Both the position numbers and the translations under genes were made by a program. The notes below the pieces were generated by a model that did not search any database, was not told where the DNA came from, and saw nothing but the letters and a program-made list of their open reading frames with translations. A DNA stretch of 64,000 nt from Timema cristinae (lineage: Eukaryota; Arthropoda; Insecta; Phasmatodea; Timematidae), in the NCBI GenBank assembly GCA_039000515.1, contig JBCFYV010002255.1:45884831-45948830 (forward strand), in the 5' to 3' direction. Below, piece after piece: positions 22,380 through 35,221 of this stretch. Positions within the stretch are counted from its first letter, which is position 1; every line of letters starts with the position of its first letter.

Positions 22380-24060
22380 TTTTTTTAAATAAGATGAAGG
22401 AGTTGATAGGTTAAAACTTGCTGATCGCTACTTACTATTTGGTGTGTGTTTTTTATGTTCAACCCTTTTTTTTCTCAAGTTATTTATTAAAAACACCCAT
22501 AACACAATAAAACAAGAATTAACCCAATTTAGGGGCCAAAAGGTTTTAAAAGACGGGATTACCGATGAAAGGGAGACATTTTGGGTTTAAAAACCCCCGA
22601 TCGGTTTTTTAATGATGTTGGTTCTTCCCCGCTTCTCCATGCAAATTGGGTAAAATTTTTTTGGGGGAAATTTTTAAAAAAATTTCATAAAGGCCCCAAA
22701 GAAAATTGTTTTAAAAAAAAGGGGGAAAATTAAAAAAGTTTTTAAAAGGGGTTTTTTAAAGGTTTTTTTTAAAAAGGGGAATTTTATCATTAATCTAAAA
22801 TTAAATTTGTTGTAAGAAAGGGATAGTGAAAGGGTTTTAAATTAAAGGATATGTGAAACTTGGGGTAATAAAAAGGGAAATTTAAATTGTGTAACTGAAA
22901 GGGAAATTTTAAAAGGGTGTTTTAAAAAAGGGAAAATTTTTGGGGGAAAAAGTGTGTTACGAAAGGGAAAGGGAAATGTTGTACTAAGAAAGGGGGAAAT
23001 TTTTGAAAATGGGAAAAAACCATTTTAAATTTTGGTTAAAGGGGAAAAGGGTATTGGGAAATTTTTGTTAAAAAAAAAGGGGTATTAAAATGGGGTTTTG
23101 AAATTAGGAAAAAAAAATTGGGTTTTTAAAAGAAAGGGTTTTTTTGAAATTTTTTAAAAAAAGGCAAAAGGGGAAACTGTGGTTTCATAAAGGGAAAATT
23201 TTAAACTTTTTTACATGAAAGGGTAGGGAAATTTTTTAAAAAAGGGTTTTTGTGAAAATTGTGTTAAAGAAAGGGAAGGAAATTGGTTTTACATGAAAAA
23301 AGGGGAAATTGTGGCAATAAAGGGGAAAATTTTGGGAAAATGTGTGTGTTTTTCAAAAAAAGGCATATTGGGAAATTTGTTTAAATTTTTAAAATCAAAT
23401 TTTGAAATTTTGTCCCCCAAAAAAGGGAATTTTGGGGGCCCGTGGGATTAAAGAAAGTTTTATTTGAAAGGGGTAAAAAAGGGGAATTTTTTCTAAATGA
23501 AAGGCAATTGAAACTTTGTGTACTAAGAAAGAAATTTTTTGGGTTTTAAAAATTTTTTGTGTACTTTAAAAAAGGGGATCTTTAAACCGGGGGTTTTTAA
23601 AAGGGGAAAATGTGGAAAATTTGGGGTTTAAAAAATTTTAAACTGTTTCTAAAAATTAAAGGGGGTAGGGAAAGGGGTTTTAAAAGAAAGGGATATTAAA
23701 CCTTTTTGGGGCAACCCGAAAGGCAAAGGGGAAAATTTTTAATAAAGGGAAAATGTGAAATTTTGTAAAAAAGGAATTTTTTAAGGTTTTAATTAAAGGG
23801 ATTTTTGGGAAAAAATTTAAAGAAGGAATTGTGAAAATGGGGTTTGAAAAAAAAGGGGGGAAATTTTGAAATTTTTAAATGAAAGGGATATTTTAAACTT
23901 GTGTTTAAAAGAAAGGCATAGGGGGAAACTTGGTCTAATGAAAGGGGTATGTAAACTGTGGGTGTCCCAAAAAAAGGGAAATTTGAAAGTGTTTTTAAAG
24001 GGGAATTGAAACTTTTTTCCAAAGGGATAATTGAAACTGTGTGTACATAAAAAAATTTGG
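22380..24060. repeat. corrupted or decayed edge of the 34-bp satellite
   Basis: C-poor sequence made of expanded A, G and T runs (AAAGGGGAAATTTTT types). Words of the adjoining satellite recur throughout at roughly the right spacing, such as GAAAGGG, GTGAAA, TGTGAAACTT and TACATGAAAGGG. This looks like the same array with homopolymer and indel errors, or an extremely degenerate edge. Open frames inside are not genes. Confidence 0.65.
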
Positions 24061-27000
24061 AAATTTGTATTGTGAAACTTTGTGTGCTACATGAAAGGGC
24101 ATACTGTTAAACTGTGTGTACTACATGAAAGGCATATTGTGAAACTGTGTGTGCTACATGAAAGGTCATACTGTGAAAATGTGTGTGCTACATGAAAGGG
24201 CATACTGTGAAATTGTGTGTGCTACATGAAAGGGCATACTTTGAAACTTTGTGTGCTACATGAAAGGGCATACTGTTAAAGTGTGTACTACATGAAAGGT
24301 CATACTGTGAAACTGTGTGTACTACATGAAAGGGCATATTGTGAAACTGTGTGTGCTACATGAAAGGGCATACTGTGAAACTATGTATGCTACATGAAAG
24401 GGCATATTGTGAAATTGTGTGTTCTACATGAAAGATCATAGTGTGAAAACTTTTGTGTGCTACATGAAAAGGCATATTGTGAAACTGTGTGTGCTACATG
24501 AAAGTTTATACAGTGAAACTGTGTGTGCTACATGAAAGGTCATAGTATGAAACTGTGTGTGCTACATGAAAGGGCATACTATGAATTTGTGTGTACTTCA
24601 TGAAAGGGCATACTGTGAAACTGTGTGTACTACATGAAAGGGCATATTGTGAAACTGTATGTGCTACATGAAAGGGCATACTATGAAACTGTGTGTACTT
24701 CATGAAAGGCCATATTGTGAAACTTTGTGTGCTACATGAAAGGGCATACTGTTAAACTGTGTGTACTACATGAAAGGGCATATTGTGAAACTGTGTGTGC
24801 TACATGAAAGGTCATAACTGTGAAAATGTGTGTGCTACATGAAAGGGCATACTGTGAAATTGTGTGTGCTACATGAAAGGGCATACTTTGAAACTTTGTG
24901 TGCTACATGAAAGGGCATACTGTTAAAGTGTGTGCTACATGAAATGACATATTGTGAAACTGTGTGTACTTCATGAAAAGTCATATTGTGATACTGTGTG
25001 TGGTACATGAAAGGGCATATTGTGAAACTGTGTGTGCTACATGAAAGGACATACTGTGAAACTGTGTGTTTTACATGAAAGGTCATACTGTGAAACTGTG
25101 TGTCTATATGAAAGGGCATATTGTGAAACTGTGTGTACTTCATTAAAGGTCATACTGTGAAACTGTGTGTGCTACATGAAAGGTCATGCTGTGAAACTTG
25201 TGTGCTACATGAAAGGTCATGCTGTGAAACTGTGTGTACTACATGAAAGGTCATACTGTGAAACTGTGTGCTACATGAAAGGTCATACTTGTGAAACTGT
25301 GTGTGCTACATGAAAGGTCATACTGTGAAACTGTGTGTGCTATATGAAAAGCATACTGTGAAACTGTGTGTGCTACATGAAAGGACATATTGTGAAACTG
25401 TGTGTACTACATGAAAGGTCATACTGTGAAACTGTGTGTACTACATGAAAGGGCATAATGTGAAACTGTGTGTGCTACATGAAAGGCATACTGTGAAATT
25501 GTGTGTGCTAAATGAAAGGTCATACTGTGAAACTGTGTGTGATACATGAAAGGGCATACTGTGAAACTGTGTGTACTACATGAAAGGTCATATTGTGAAA
25601 CTGTGTTTACTACATGAAAGGGAATATTGTGAAATTGTGTGTGCTACATGAAAGGGCATGCTGTGAAACTTTGTGTGCTACATGAAAGGTCATATTGTAA
25701 AACTGTGTGTACTACATAAAAGGTCATATTGTTAAACTGTGTGTGCTACATGAAAGGGCATAGTGTGAAACTGTGTGTGCTACATGAAAGGTCATACTGT
25801 GAAAATGTGTGTGCTACATGAAAGGGCATAGTGTGAAACTGTGTGTGCTACATGGAAGGGCATATTGTGAAACTGTGTGTAGTATTTGAAAGGTCAATGT
25901 TGTGAAACTGTGTGTGCTACATGAAAGGGCATACTGTGAAAACTGTGTGTGCTACATGAAAGGGCATATTGTGAAACTGTGTGTGCTACATGAAAGGGCA
26001 TATTGTGAAACTGTGTGTGCTACATGAAAGGGCATACTGTGAAACTGTGTGTTACATGAAAGGGCATATGTGAAACTGTGTGTCTAAATGAAAGGCATAT
26101 GTGAAACTGTGTGTGCTACATGAAAGGCATACTGTGAAACTGTGTGTGCTACATGAAAGGGCATACTGTGAAACTGTGTGTGTACATGAAAGGCATACTG
26201 TGAAACTGTGTGTGCTACATGAAAGGTCATACTTGTGAAACTGTGTGTGCTACATGAAAGGGCATATTGTGAAACTGTGTGTTCTACATGAAAGGCATAT
26301 GTGAAACTTGTGTGTGCTACATGAAAGGTCATTGAAACTGTGTGCTACATGAAAGGCATATTGAAATGTGTGTCTACATGAAAAGGTCATATGTGAAACT
26401 GTGTGTGCTACATGAAAGGTCATACTGTGAAATTGTGTGCTACATGAAAGGGTCATACTGTGAAACTGTGTGTGCTACATGAAAGGTCATATTGTGAAAC
26501 TTGTGTACTACATGAAAGGTCATACTGTGAAACTGTGTGTCTACATGAAAGGGCATACTGTGAAACTGTGTGTGCTACATGAAAGGGCATACTGTGAAAC
26601 TGTGTGTACTACATGAAAGGGCATACTGTGAAACTGTGTGTGCTACATGAAAGGGCATATTGTGAAACTGTGTGTAATTGAAAGGGTCATATGTGAAACT
26701 GTGTGTGCTACATGAAAGGGCATATGTGAAACTGTGTGTGCTACATGAAAGGCATACTGTGAAACTGTGTGTGTACATGAAAGGGTATATGTGAAACTGT
26801 GTGTGCTACATGAAAGGGCATATCTGTGAAACTGTGTGTGCTACATGAAAGGGCATACTGTGAAACTGTTGTGCTACATGAAAGGGCATACTGTGAAACT
26901 GTGTGTGCTACATGAAAGGGCATATTGTGAAACTGTGTGTGCTACATGAAAGGCATACTGTGAAACTGTGCTGTGCTACATGAAAGGGCATATTGTGAAA

Positions 27001-29412
27001 CTGTGTGTGCTACATGAAAGGGCATACTGTGAACTGTGTGTGCTACATGAAAGGGCTATACTGTGAAACTGTGTGTGCTACATGAAAGGCATACTGTGAA
27101 ACTGTTGTTCTACATGAAAGGCATACTGTGAAACTGTGTGTAGCTACATGAAAGGTCATATTGTGAAACTTGTGTGTCTACATGAAAGGCATATGTGAAA
27201 CTTTGTGTGCTACATGAAAGGTCATATAGTGAAACTTGTGTGTGCTACATGAAAGGTCATATAGTGAAACTGTGTACTACATGAAAGGTCATACTGAAAC
27301 TGTGTGCTACATGAAAGGTCATACTGTGAAACTTGTGTACTACATGAAAGGCATACTGTGAAACTTTGTGTGACTATCATGAAAGGGCATACTGTGAAAC
27401 TGTGTGTGCTACATGAACATGAAAGGGTCATACTTGAAACTGTTGTGCTACATGAAAGGAATATTGTGAAACGTGTGTATATATGAAAGGTCATATGTGA
27501 AACTGAAACTGTGTGTGCTAATGAAAGGCATACTGTGAAATGTGTGTGCTACATGAAAGGTCATATGTGAAACTGTGTGTGCTACATGAAAGGGCATATG
27601 TGAAACTGTGTGTGCTAATGAAAGGGCTATTGAAACTGTGTGTATACATTGAAAGGCTATGTGAAACTGTGTGTACATGAAAGGCATATGTGAAACTTGT
27701 GTGTGCTACATGAAATGGCATAGTGTGAAACTGTGTGTGCTACATGAAAGGCTATACTGTGAAACTGTTGTGCTAATGAAAGGGCATACTGTGAAACTGT
27801 GTGTGCTACATAAAGGCATATGTGAAACTGTGTGTGCTACATGAAAGGGCATACTGTGAAACTGTGTGTGCTACATGAAAGGCATATGTGAAACTGTGTG
27901 TGCTACATGAAAGGTCATACTGTGAAACTTGTGTGTGCTACATGAAAGGGCATATGTGAAACTGTGTGTGCTACATGAAAGGGTATATTGTGAAACTTGT
28001 GTGCTAACATGAAAGGGTCATAGTGAAACTGTGTGTGCTAATGAAAGGGCATACTGTGAAACTGTGTGTGCTACATGAAGGTCATATCTGTGAAACTGTG
28101 TTCTACATGAAAGGCATACTGTGAAACTTGTGTGTCTACATGAAAGGCATATGTGAAACTTGTGTGCTACATGAAAGGGATATGTGAAACTGTGTGTGAC
28201 TACATGAAAGGTCATATTGTGAAACTGTGTGCTACATGAAAGGCATATTGTAAACTGTGTGTTACATGAAAGGACATACTGTAACTTGTGTGCTACATGA
28301 AAGGTCATACTGTGAAACTTGTGTGCTACATGAAAGGCATATGTGAAACTGTGTGTGCTACATAAAAGGTCATATTGTGAAACTGTGTGTGCTACATGAA
28401 AGGCATACTTGAAACTGTGTTGTACATAAAGGATACTGTAAACTGGAGCTACATGAAGGCATAGTGTGAAACTGTGTGTGCTACATGAAAGGTCATACTG
28501 TGAAATGTGTGTATGCTACATGAAAGGGCATATGTGAAAACTGTGTGTGCTAATGAAAGGGCATATTGTGAAATGTGTGTGCTACATGAAAGGGCATACT
28601 GTGAAACTGTATGTGATACATGAAAGGGCATACTGTGAAACTGTGTATGTAAATGAAAGGGCATATTGTGAAACTGTGTGTGCTACATGTAAAGGGCATA
28701 TGTGAAACTGTGTGTGCACATGAAAGGGCATACTGTTGAAACTGTGTGTACTACATGAAAGGGCATACTGTGAAACTGTGTGTGCTACATGAAAGGCATC
28801 TTGAATGTGTACTCTGAAGGCATAGGAAACTGTGTGTGCTACATGAAAGGTCTTACTGTGAAATTTTGTATGCTACATGAAAGGGCATAGTGTGAAACTG
28901 TGTGCCGAAATGAAAGGGCATACTGTGAAACTGTGTGTGCAAATGAAAGGGCATACTGTGAAACTGTGTGTGCTACATGAAAGGGCATACTGTGAAACTG
29001 TGTGTTAAATGAACGGGCATAGTGTGAAACTGTGTGTGCTACATGAAAGGGCATACTGTGAAACTGTGTGCTATATGAAAGGCATACTGTGAAACTGTGT
29101 GTTCTACATGAAAGGCATACTGTGAAACTTTGTGTGATACATGAAAGGGCATACTGTGAATTTTTGTGTGCTACATGAAAGGGCATACTGTGAAACTGTG
29201 TGTGCTAATGAAAGGGCATAATGTGAAACTGTGTGTACTACATGAAAGGTCATAGTGTGAAACTGTGTGTACTACATGAAAGGACATACTGTGTGTGCTA
29301 CAAGAAAGGGAATACTGTGAAACTGTGTGTGCTACATGAAAGGGCATAATGTGGAACTGTGTGTACTACATGAAAGGTCATACTGTGAAATTTGTGTGCT
29401 ACATGAAAGGTC
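24061..29412. repeat. 34-bp satellite array, left block
   Basis: About 155 head-to-tail units of 34 bp. Each unit reads CTACATGAAAGGGCATAC followed by TGTGAAACTGTGTGTG; common variants are GGTCATAC, GGCATATT and GTGTGTAC. Between about 26,000 and 28,850 many units lack one to several bases. Because 34 is one more than a multiple of three, every frame cycles and long spurious open frames arise on the minus strand. The block ends inside a unit at 29,412 where another element is inserted. Confidence 0.97.
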
Positions 29413-30687
29413 TGTACCGTGGTCGCATACTACACCGCCACCACTTAGTTCGCCTGGCTACTCACCCTGTTTTACTGCCCTCGGAGAAACATTCGAGGCC
29501 GAAGGCGAGCTTTTTCGACCAGTGCGATCCACTCACATAACAAAACAAACTCTATCTAACGTATTGGAAGCACAACTTGTCGTTTCATCATCAAGATCGA
29601 TGGCAGTGAATAAAGCGCGTGCGCGATCTGATAAACGTGGCTGGCTCTCAACGTCGTGTACTCGTCACCCCCCCCCCCCCCCTTTATCCAAGACCAAGAC
29701 TTCATAGCGTTCTGCGCAGAGCGCCGATGAGTCTTCTAATCGCCGATTGACAATATGATATCGAATTATGGCTATTCATTCAACCCCTTTTTCCCCCTGA
29801 ATTCAATGATAAAGGCGAGTGTTTGACATGGGAAAATCACTCTTGATGCCACTAGCCTTAGAGGAACAAATACTCCCAACAATGTAAGTTGACATATGAT
29901 GGCGAGCTAGTTAGAGATATGCATCGTTAAATGGTAACTGTAGGTTATAAATTGATTCTCCAGTATGTGAACAGTTTAGCAACTAAATGTAGTACTTTGG
30001 ATACTTGTTGTACTATGATGTTTTGATAAAGTTTATTACAATTAACTTTCAATATGTTTGTATACCTAATTTCGCAGGTTAACCAAAATAGGTTTTGGAG
30101 AACTAAATTTAGTTGCTTAGATATTTGTCATGGTATATTGTTATGATAGGAATTTAGGACAATTTACTTTCAATATGTTTATATATCAATTCCGCAGGTT
30201 AAACAAAGTAGTTTTGGAAAACTAAGTTTAGTAATTTAAATATTTGTCATGCTAATTGTTTTGATTAAAATTTATTTGTAGTAACTTTCAATATGTTTAT
30301 ATTAAATTCGTGGTTAACAAACTAGGGTATGCAGTTTAGGAGAACTAAGTATAGTACTTTAAGTAGTTGTCATGATATATGTTTTGACTAGTTAATCAGA
30401 GTATCTATGTTTTGATGTCAGGCGAGTAAGAATGCGCCAAGCTTAAATCCTAATATAATGTATATATATATATATATATTATATATAATTTTTTATATTT
30501 TACATTTGTATATTGCTAAATAAACTGGCAAGCTTAGTATCTTGTTACCTCTGTTTTGTTTTGCGAGGTCCCGCCTATATACAAATATTTAATAATCAAA
30601 TAGGGAATATTTACTTAACTTGAAGGGTGGTCAATAAGGATCCCTGTGATTTAACTAAATAAATGCCTAAACCATTTAAGGATGGTT
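29413..30687. mobile_element. 1.27-kb insertion splitting the satellite, 6-bp target duplication
   Basis: A satellite unit is interrupted after AAGGTC (29,407-29,412) and the same AAGGTC (30,688-30,693) restarts it in register, giving a target-site duplication. The insert starts TGTACCGTGGTCGC and ends AAGGATGGTT. It has a GC-rich first 350 bp with a C run near 29,669, an internal repeat block, a TA run near 30,462 and an AATAAA near 30,518. It has no coding domain. A solo LTR or another non-autonomous element is possible; the class is not settled. Confidence 0.75.
29950..30420. repeat. four imperfect copies of about 118 bp inside the insertion
   Basis: Copies begin near 29,979, 30,098, 30,218 and 30,331 with variants of GAGAACTAAATTTAGT and each contains CTTTCAATATGTTTATAT and a GCAGGTTAAC-type word. 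Copies differ by substitutions and small indels. Confidence 0.75.
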
Positions 30688-33600
30688 AAGGTCATCCTGT
30701 GAAACTTTGTGTGCTACATGGAAGGTATACTGTGAAACTGTGTGTGCTACATGAAAGGTCATACTGTGAAAATGTGTGTGTACATGAAAGCATATTGAAA
30801 TGTTGTGCACATGAAGCTTGTGAAACTGTGTGTATACATGAGAGGGCATATTGTGAAACTGTGTGTGCTACATGAAAGGGCATACTGTGAAATTGTGTGT
30901 GCTACATGAAAGGGCATATTGTGAAACTGTGTGTACTACATGAAAGGTCATACTGTGAAACTGTGTGTGCTACATGAAAGGGCATATTGTGAAACTGTGT
31001 GTACTACATGAAAGGGCATATTGTGAAACTGTGTGTACTACATGAAAGGTCATACTGTAAAACAGTGTGTGCTACATGAAAGGGCATACTGTGAAACAGT
31101 GTGTGCTACATGAAAGGTCATACTATGAAACTGTGTGTGCGACATGAAAGGGCATACTGTGAAATTGTGTGTGCTACATGAAAAGGCATACTGTGAAACT
31201 GTGTGTGATACATGAAAGGGCATACTGTGAAACTGTGTATGCTAAATGAAAGGGCATATTGTGAAACTGTGTGTGCTACATCAAAGGGCATATTGTGAAA
31301 CTGTTTGTACCACATGAAAGGGCATACTGTGAAACTGTGTGTACTACATGAAAGGGATATTGTGAAATATGTGAACTACATGAAAGGTCATATTGTGAAA
31401 CTTTGTGTACTACATGAAAGGGCATTCTGTGAAACTTTGTGTGCTACATGAAAGGTCATATTGTGAAACTGTGTGTACTACATAAAAGGTCATATTGTGA
31501 AACTGTGTGTGCTACATGAAAGGGCATAGTGTGAAACTGTATGTGCTACATGAAAGGTCATACTGTTGAAAATTTGTGTGCTACATGAAAGGGCATATTG
31601 TGAAACTGTGTGTTCTACATGAAAGGGCATAGTGTGAAACAGTGTGTGCTACATGAAAGGGCATAGTGTGAAACTGTGTGTGCTACATGAAAGGGCATAG
31701 TGTGAAACTGTGTGTGCTACATGAAAGGGCATACTGTGAAAATGTGTATGCTACATGAAAGGGCATACTGTGAAACTGTGTGTGTGACATGAAAGGGATA
31801 CTGTGGAACTGTGTGTACTACATGAAAGCTCATACTGTGAAACTTTGTGTGTTACATGAAAGGTCATACTCTGAATCTTTGTGTGCTACATGAAAGGTCA
31901 TATTGTGAAACTTTGTGTACTACATGAAAGGTCATACTGTGAACTTTGTGTGCTACATGAAAGGTCATACTGTGAAACTGTGTGTACTACATGAAAGGGC
32001 ATATTGTGAAACTGTGTATGCCACATGAAAGGGCATACTGTGAAAACTGTATGTGATACATGAAGGGCATACTGTGAAACTGTGTATGCTAAATGAAAGG
32101 GCATATTGTGAAACAGTGTGTGCTACATCAAAGGACTTATGTGAAACTGTGTGTACTAAATGAAAGGGCATACTGTGAAACTGTGTGGACTACATGAATG
32201 GGGGTATTGTGAAAATATGTGTACTACATGAAAGGTCATATTGTGAAACTTTGTGTGCTACATGAAAGGTCATATGTGAAATTTTGTGTACTACATGAAA
32301 GAGCGTACTGTGAAACTTTGTGTACTACATGAAAGAGCATACTGTGAAACTTTGTGTGCTACATGAAAGTTCATATTGTGAAACTGTGTGTACTACATAA
32401 AAGGTCATTGTGTGCAATTGTGTGTGCTACATGAAAGGGCATAGTGTGAAACTGTGTGTGTTACATGAAAGGTCATACTGTGAATATGTGTGGGCTACAT
32501 GAAAGGGCATACTGTGAAACTGTGTGTGTGACATGAAAGGACATAGTGTGAAACTGTGTGTGCTACATAAAGGGAATAGTGTGAAACTGTATGTGCTACA
32601 TGAAAGGGAATACTGTGAAACTGTGTATGCTACATGAAAGGGCATACTGTGAAAATGTATGTGTGACATGAAAGGGCATACTGTGAAAATGTATGTGTGA
32701 CATGAAAGGGCATACTGTGAAACTGTGTGTGCTGCATGAAAGGTCTTACTGTGAAACTTTGTGTGCTACATGAAAGGGCATAGTGTGAAACTTTGTGTGC
32801 TACATTAAAGGGCATTCTGTGAAACTGTGTGTGCGAAATGAAAGGGCATACTGTTAAACTTGTGTGCAACATGAAAGGTCATAGTGTGAAACTGTGTGTG
32901 CTACATGAAAGGCATACTGTGAAACTGTGTGTGCTACATGAAAGGGCATACTGTAAAACTGTGTGTACTACATGAAAGGTCATACTGTGAAACTGTGTGT
33001 ACTACATGAAAGGCATATTGTGAAACTGTGTGCTACATGAAAGGGCATACTGTGAAACTGTGTGTGCTGCATGAAAGGGCATACTGTGAAACTTTGTGTG
33101 CTACATGAAAGGGCATATTGTGAAACTTTGTGTGCTACATGAAAGGGCATACTGTGAAACTGTGTGTGCTACATGAAAGGGAATATTGTGAAACTGTGTG
33201 TGCTACATGAAAGGGCATACTGTGAAACTGTCTGTGATACATGAAAGGTCATACTGTGAAACTGTGTGTGCTACATGAAAGGGAATATTGTGAAACTGTG
33301 TGTGCTACATGAAATGTCATATTGTGAAACTGTGTGTGCTCCATGAAAGGGAATATTGTGAAACTGTCTGTGCTAAATTAAAAGGTCATACTGTGAAACT
33401 GTGTGTGCTACATGAAAGGTCATACTTCAAAACTGTGTGTCCTACATGAAAGGTCATATTGTGAAACTGTGTGTGCTACATGAAAGGTCATACTGTGAAA
33501 ACTGTCTGTGCTACATAAAAGGTCATACTGTGAAACTGTGTGTGCTACATGAAAGGTCATATTGTGAAACTGTGTGTGCTACTTGAAAGGGAATACTGTG

Positions 33601-35221
33601 AAACTGTCTGTGCTACATGAAAGGGAATATTGTGAAACTGTCTGTGCTACATGAAAGGGAATACTGTGAAATTGTCTGTGCTACATGAAAGTCATAGTGT
33701 GAAACTGTGTGTGCTAAATGAAAGGGAATACTGTGAAATTGTGTGTGCTACATGAAAGGTCATATTGTTGAAACTGTGTATGCTACATGAAAGGGCATGT
33801 GAAACTGTTTGTGCTACATGAAAGGTCATACTGTGAAACTGTGTGTGCTACATGAAAGGTCATATGTGAAACTGTGTGTGCTACATGAAAGGGCATACTG
33901 TGAAACTGTCTGTGCTACATAAAAGGTCATACTGTGAAACTGTGTGTGCTACATGAAAGGTCATATTGTGAAACTGTCTGTGCTACATGAAAGGGAATAC
34001 TGTGAAACTGTCTGTGCTACATGAAAGCTCATATTGTGAAACTGTGTTTGCTAAATGAAAGGGAATACTGTGAAACTGTGTGTGCTACATGAAAGGTCAT
34101 ATTGTGAAACTGTGTGTGCTACATGAAAGGGCATACTGTGAAACTGTCTGTTTTACATGAAAGGTCATACTGTGAAACTGTGTGTGCTACATGAAAGGCC
34201 ATATTGTGAAACTGTGTGTGCTTCATGAAAGGGCATACTGTGAAACTGTCTGTGCTACATTAAAGGTCATACTGTGAAACTGTGTGTGCTACATGAAAGG
34301 TCATATTGTGAAACTGTGTGTGCTACATGAAAGGGAATACTGTGAAACTGTCTGTGCTACATGAAAGGGAATATTGTGAAACTGTCTGTGCTACATGAAA
34401 GAGAATACTGTGAAACTGTCTGTGCTACATGAAAGGGAATACTGTGAAACTGTCTGTACTACATTAAACGGAATATTGTGAAACTGTCTGTGCTACATGA
34501 AAGGGAATACTGTGAAACTGTCTGTGCTACATGAAAGGGAATATTGTGAAACTGTCTGTGCTACATGAAAGGTCATATTGTGAAACAGTGTGTGCTACAT
34601 GAAAGGGCATTCAATGAAACTGTGTGTGCTACATGAAAGCTCATATTGTGAAACTGTGTGTGCTACATGAAAGGTCATATTGTGAAACTGTGTGTGCTAC
34701 ATTAAAGGGAATATTGTGAAACTGTCTGTGCTACATGAAAGGGCATACTCTGAAATTGTCTTTGCTACATGAAAGGGCATATTGTGAAACTGTGTGTGCT
34801 ACATGAAAGGGCATACTGTGAAACTGTCTGTGCTACATGAAAGGGCATACTGTGAAACTGTCTGTGCTACATGAAAGGTCATATTGTGAAACTGTGTGTG
34901 CTACATGAAAGGGAATACTGTGAAACTGTCTGTGCTACATGAAAGGGAATATTGTAAACTGTCTGTGCTACATGAAAGGGAATACTGTGAAACTGTCTGT
35001 ACTACATGAAACTGAATATTGTGAAACTGTCTGTGCTACATGAAAGGGAGTATTGTGAAACTGTGTGTGCTACATGAAAGGGCATATTGTGAAACTGTCT
35101 GTGCTACATGAAAGGGCATACTGTGAAACTGTGTGTGCTACATGAAAGGCAATACTGTTTAACTGTGTGCACTACATGAACGGGAATACTGTTAAACTGT
35201 CTGTGCTTCATGAAACCTCAT
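30688..35221. repeat. 34-bp satellite array, right block
   Basis: About 130 further units of the same 34-bp satellite in the same orientation, continuing the left block across the insertion. From about 33,220 to the end a subtype with CTGTCTGTGC in place of CTGTGTGTGC and GGGAATAC in place of GGGCATAC becomes dominant. Indels are rare here compared with 26.0-28.9 kb. Confidence 0.97.

Noticed and set aside
29327..29707. 126-residue open frame entering the GC-rich part of the 1.27-kb insertion
   Set aside because: It starts in satellite sequence and crosses an insertion boundary, so it cannot be an ancestral gene.
24506..35221. Many minus-strand open frames with MPFHVAHTVSQYAL-type repeats
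   Set aside because: They are translations of the 34-bp satellite, which lacks stops in the cycling frames; no start context, splice sites or non-repeat domain.
24061..35221. CRISPR-like regular repeat
   Set aside because: Units are directly adjacent with no unique spacers, and the sequence is clearly eukaryotic.
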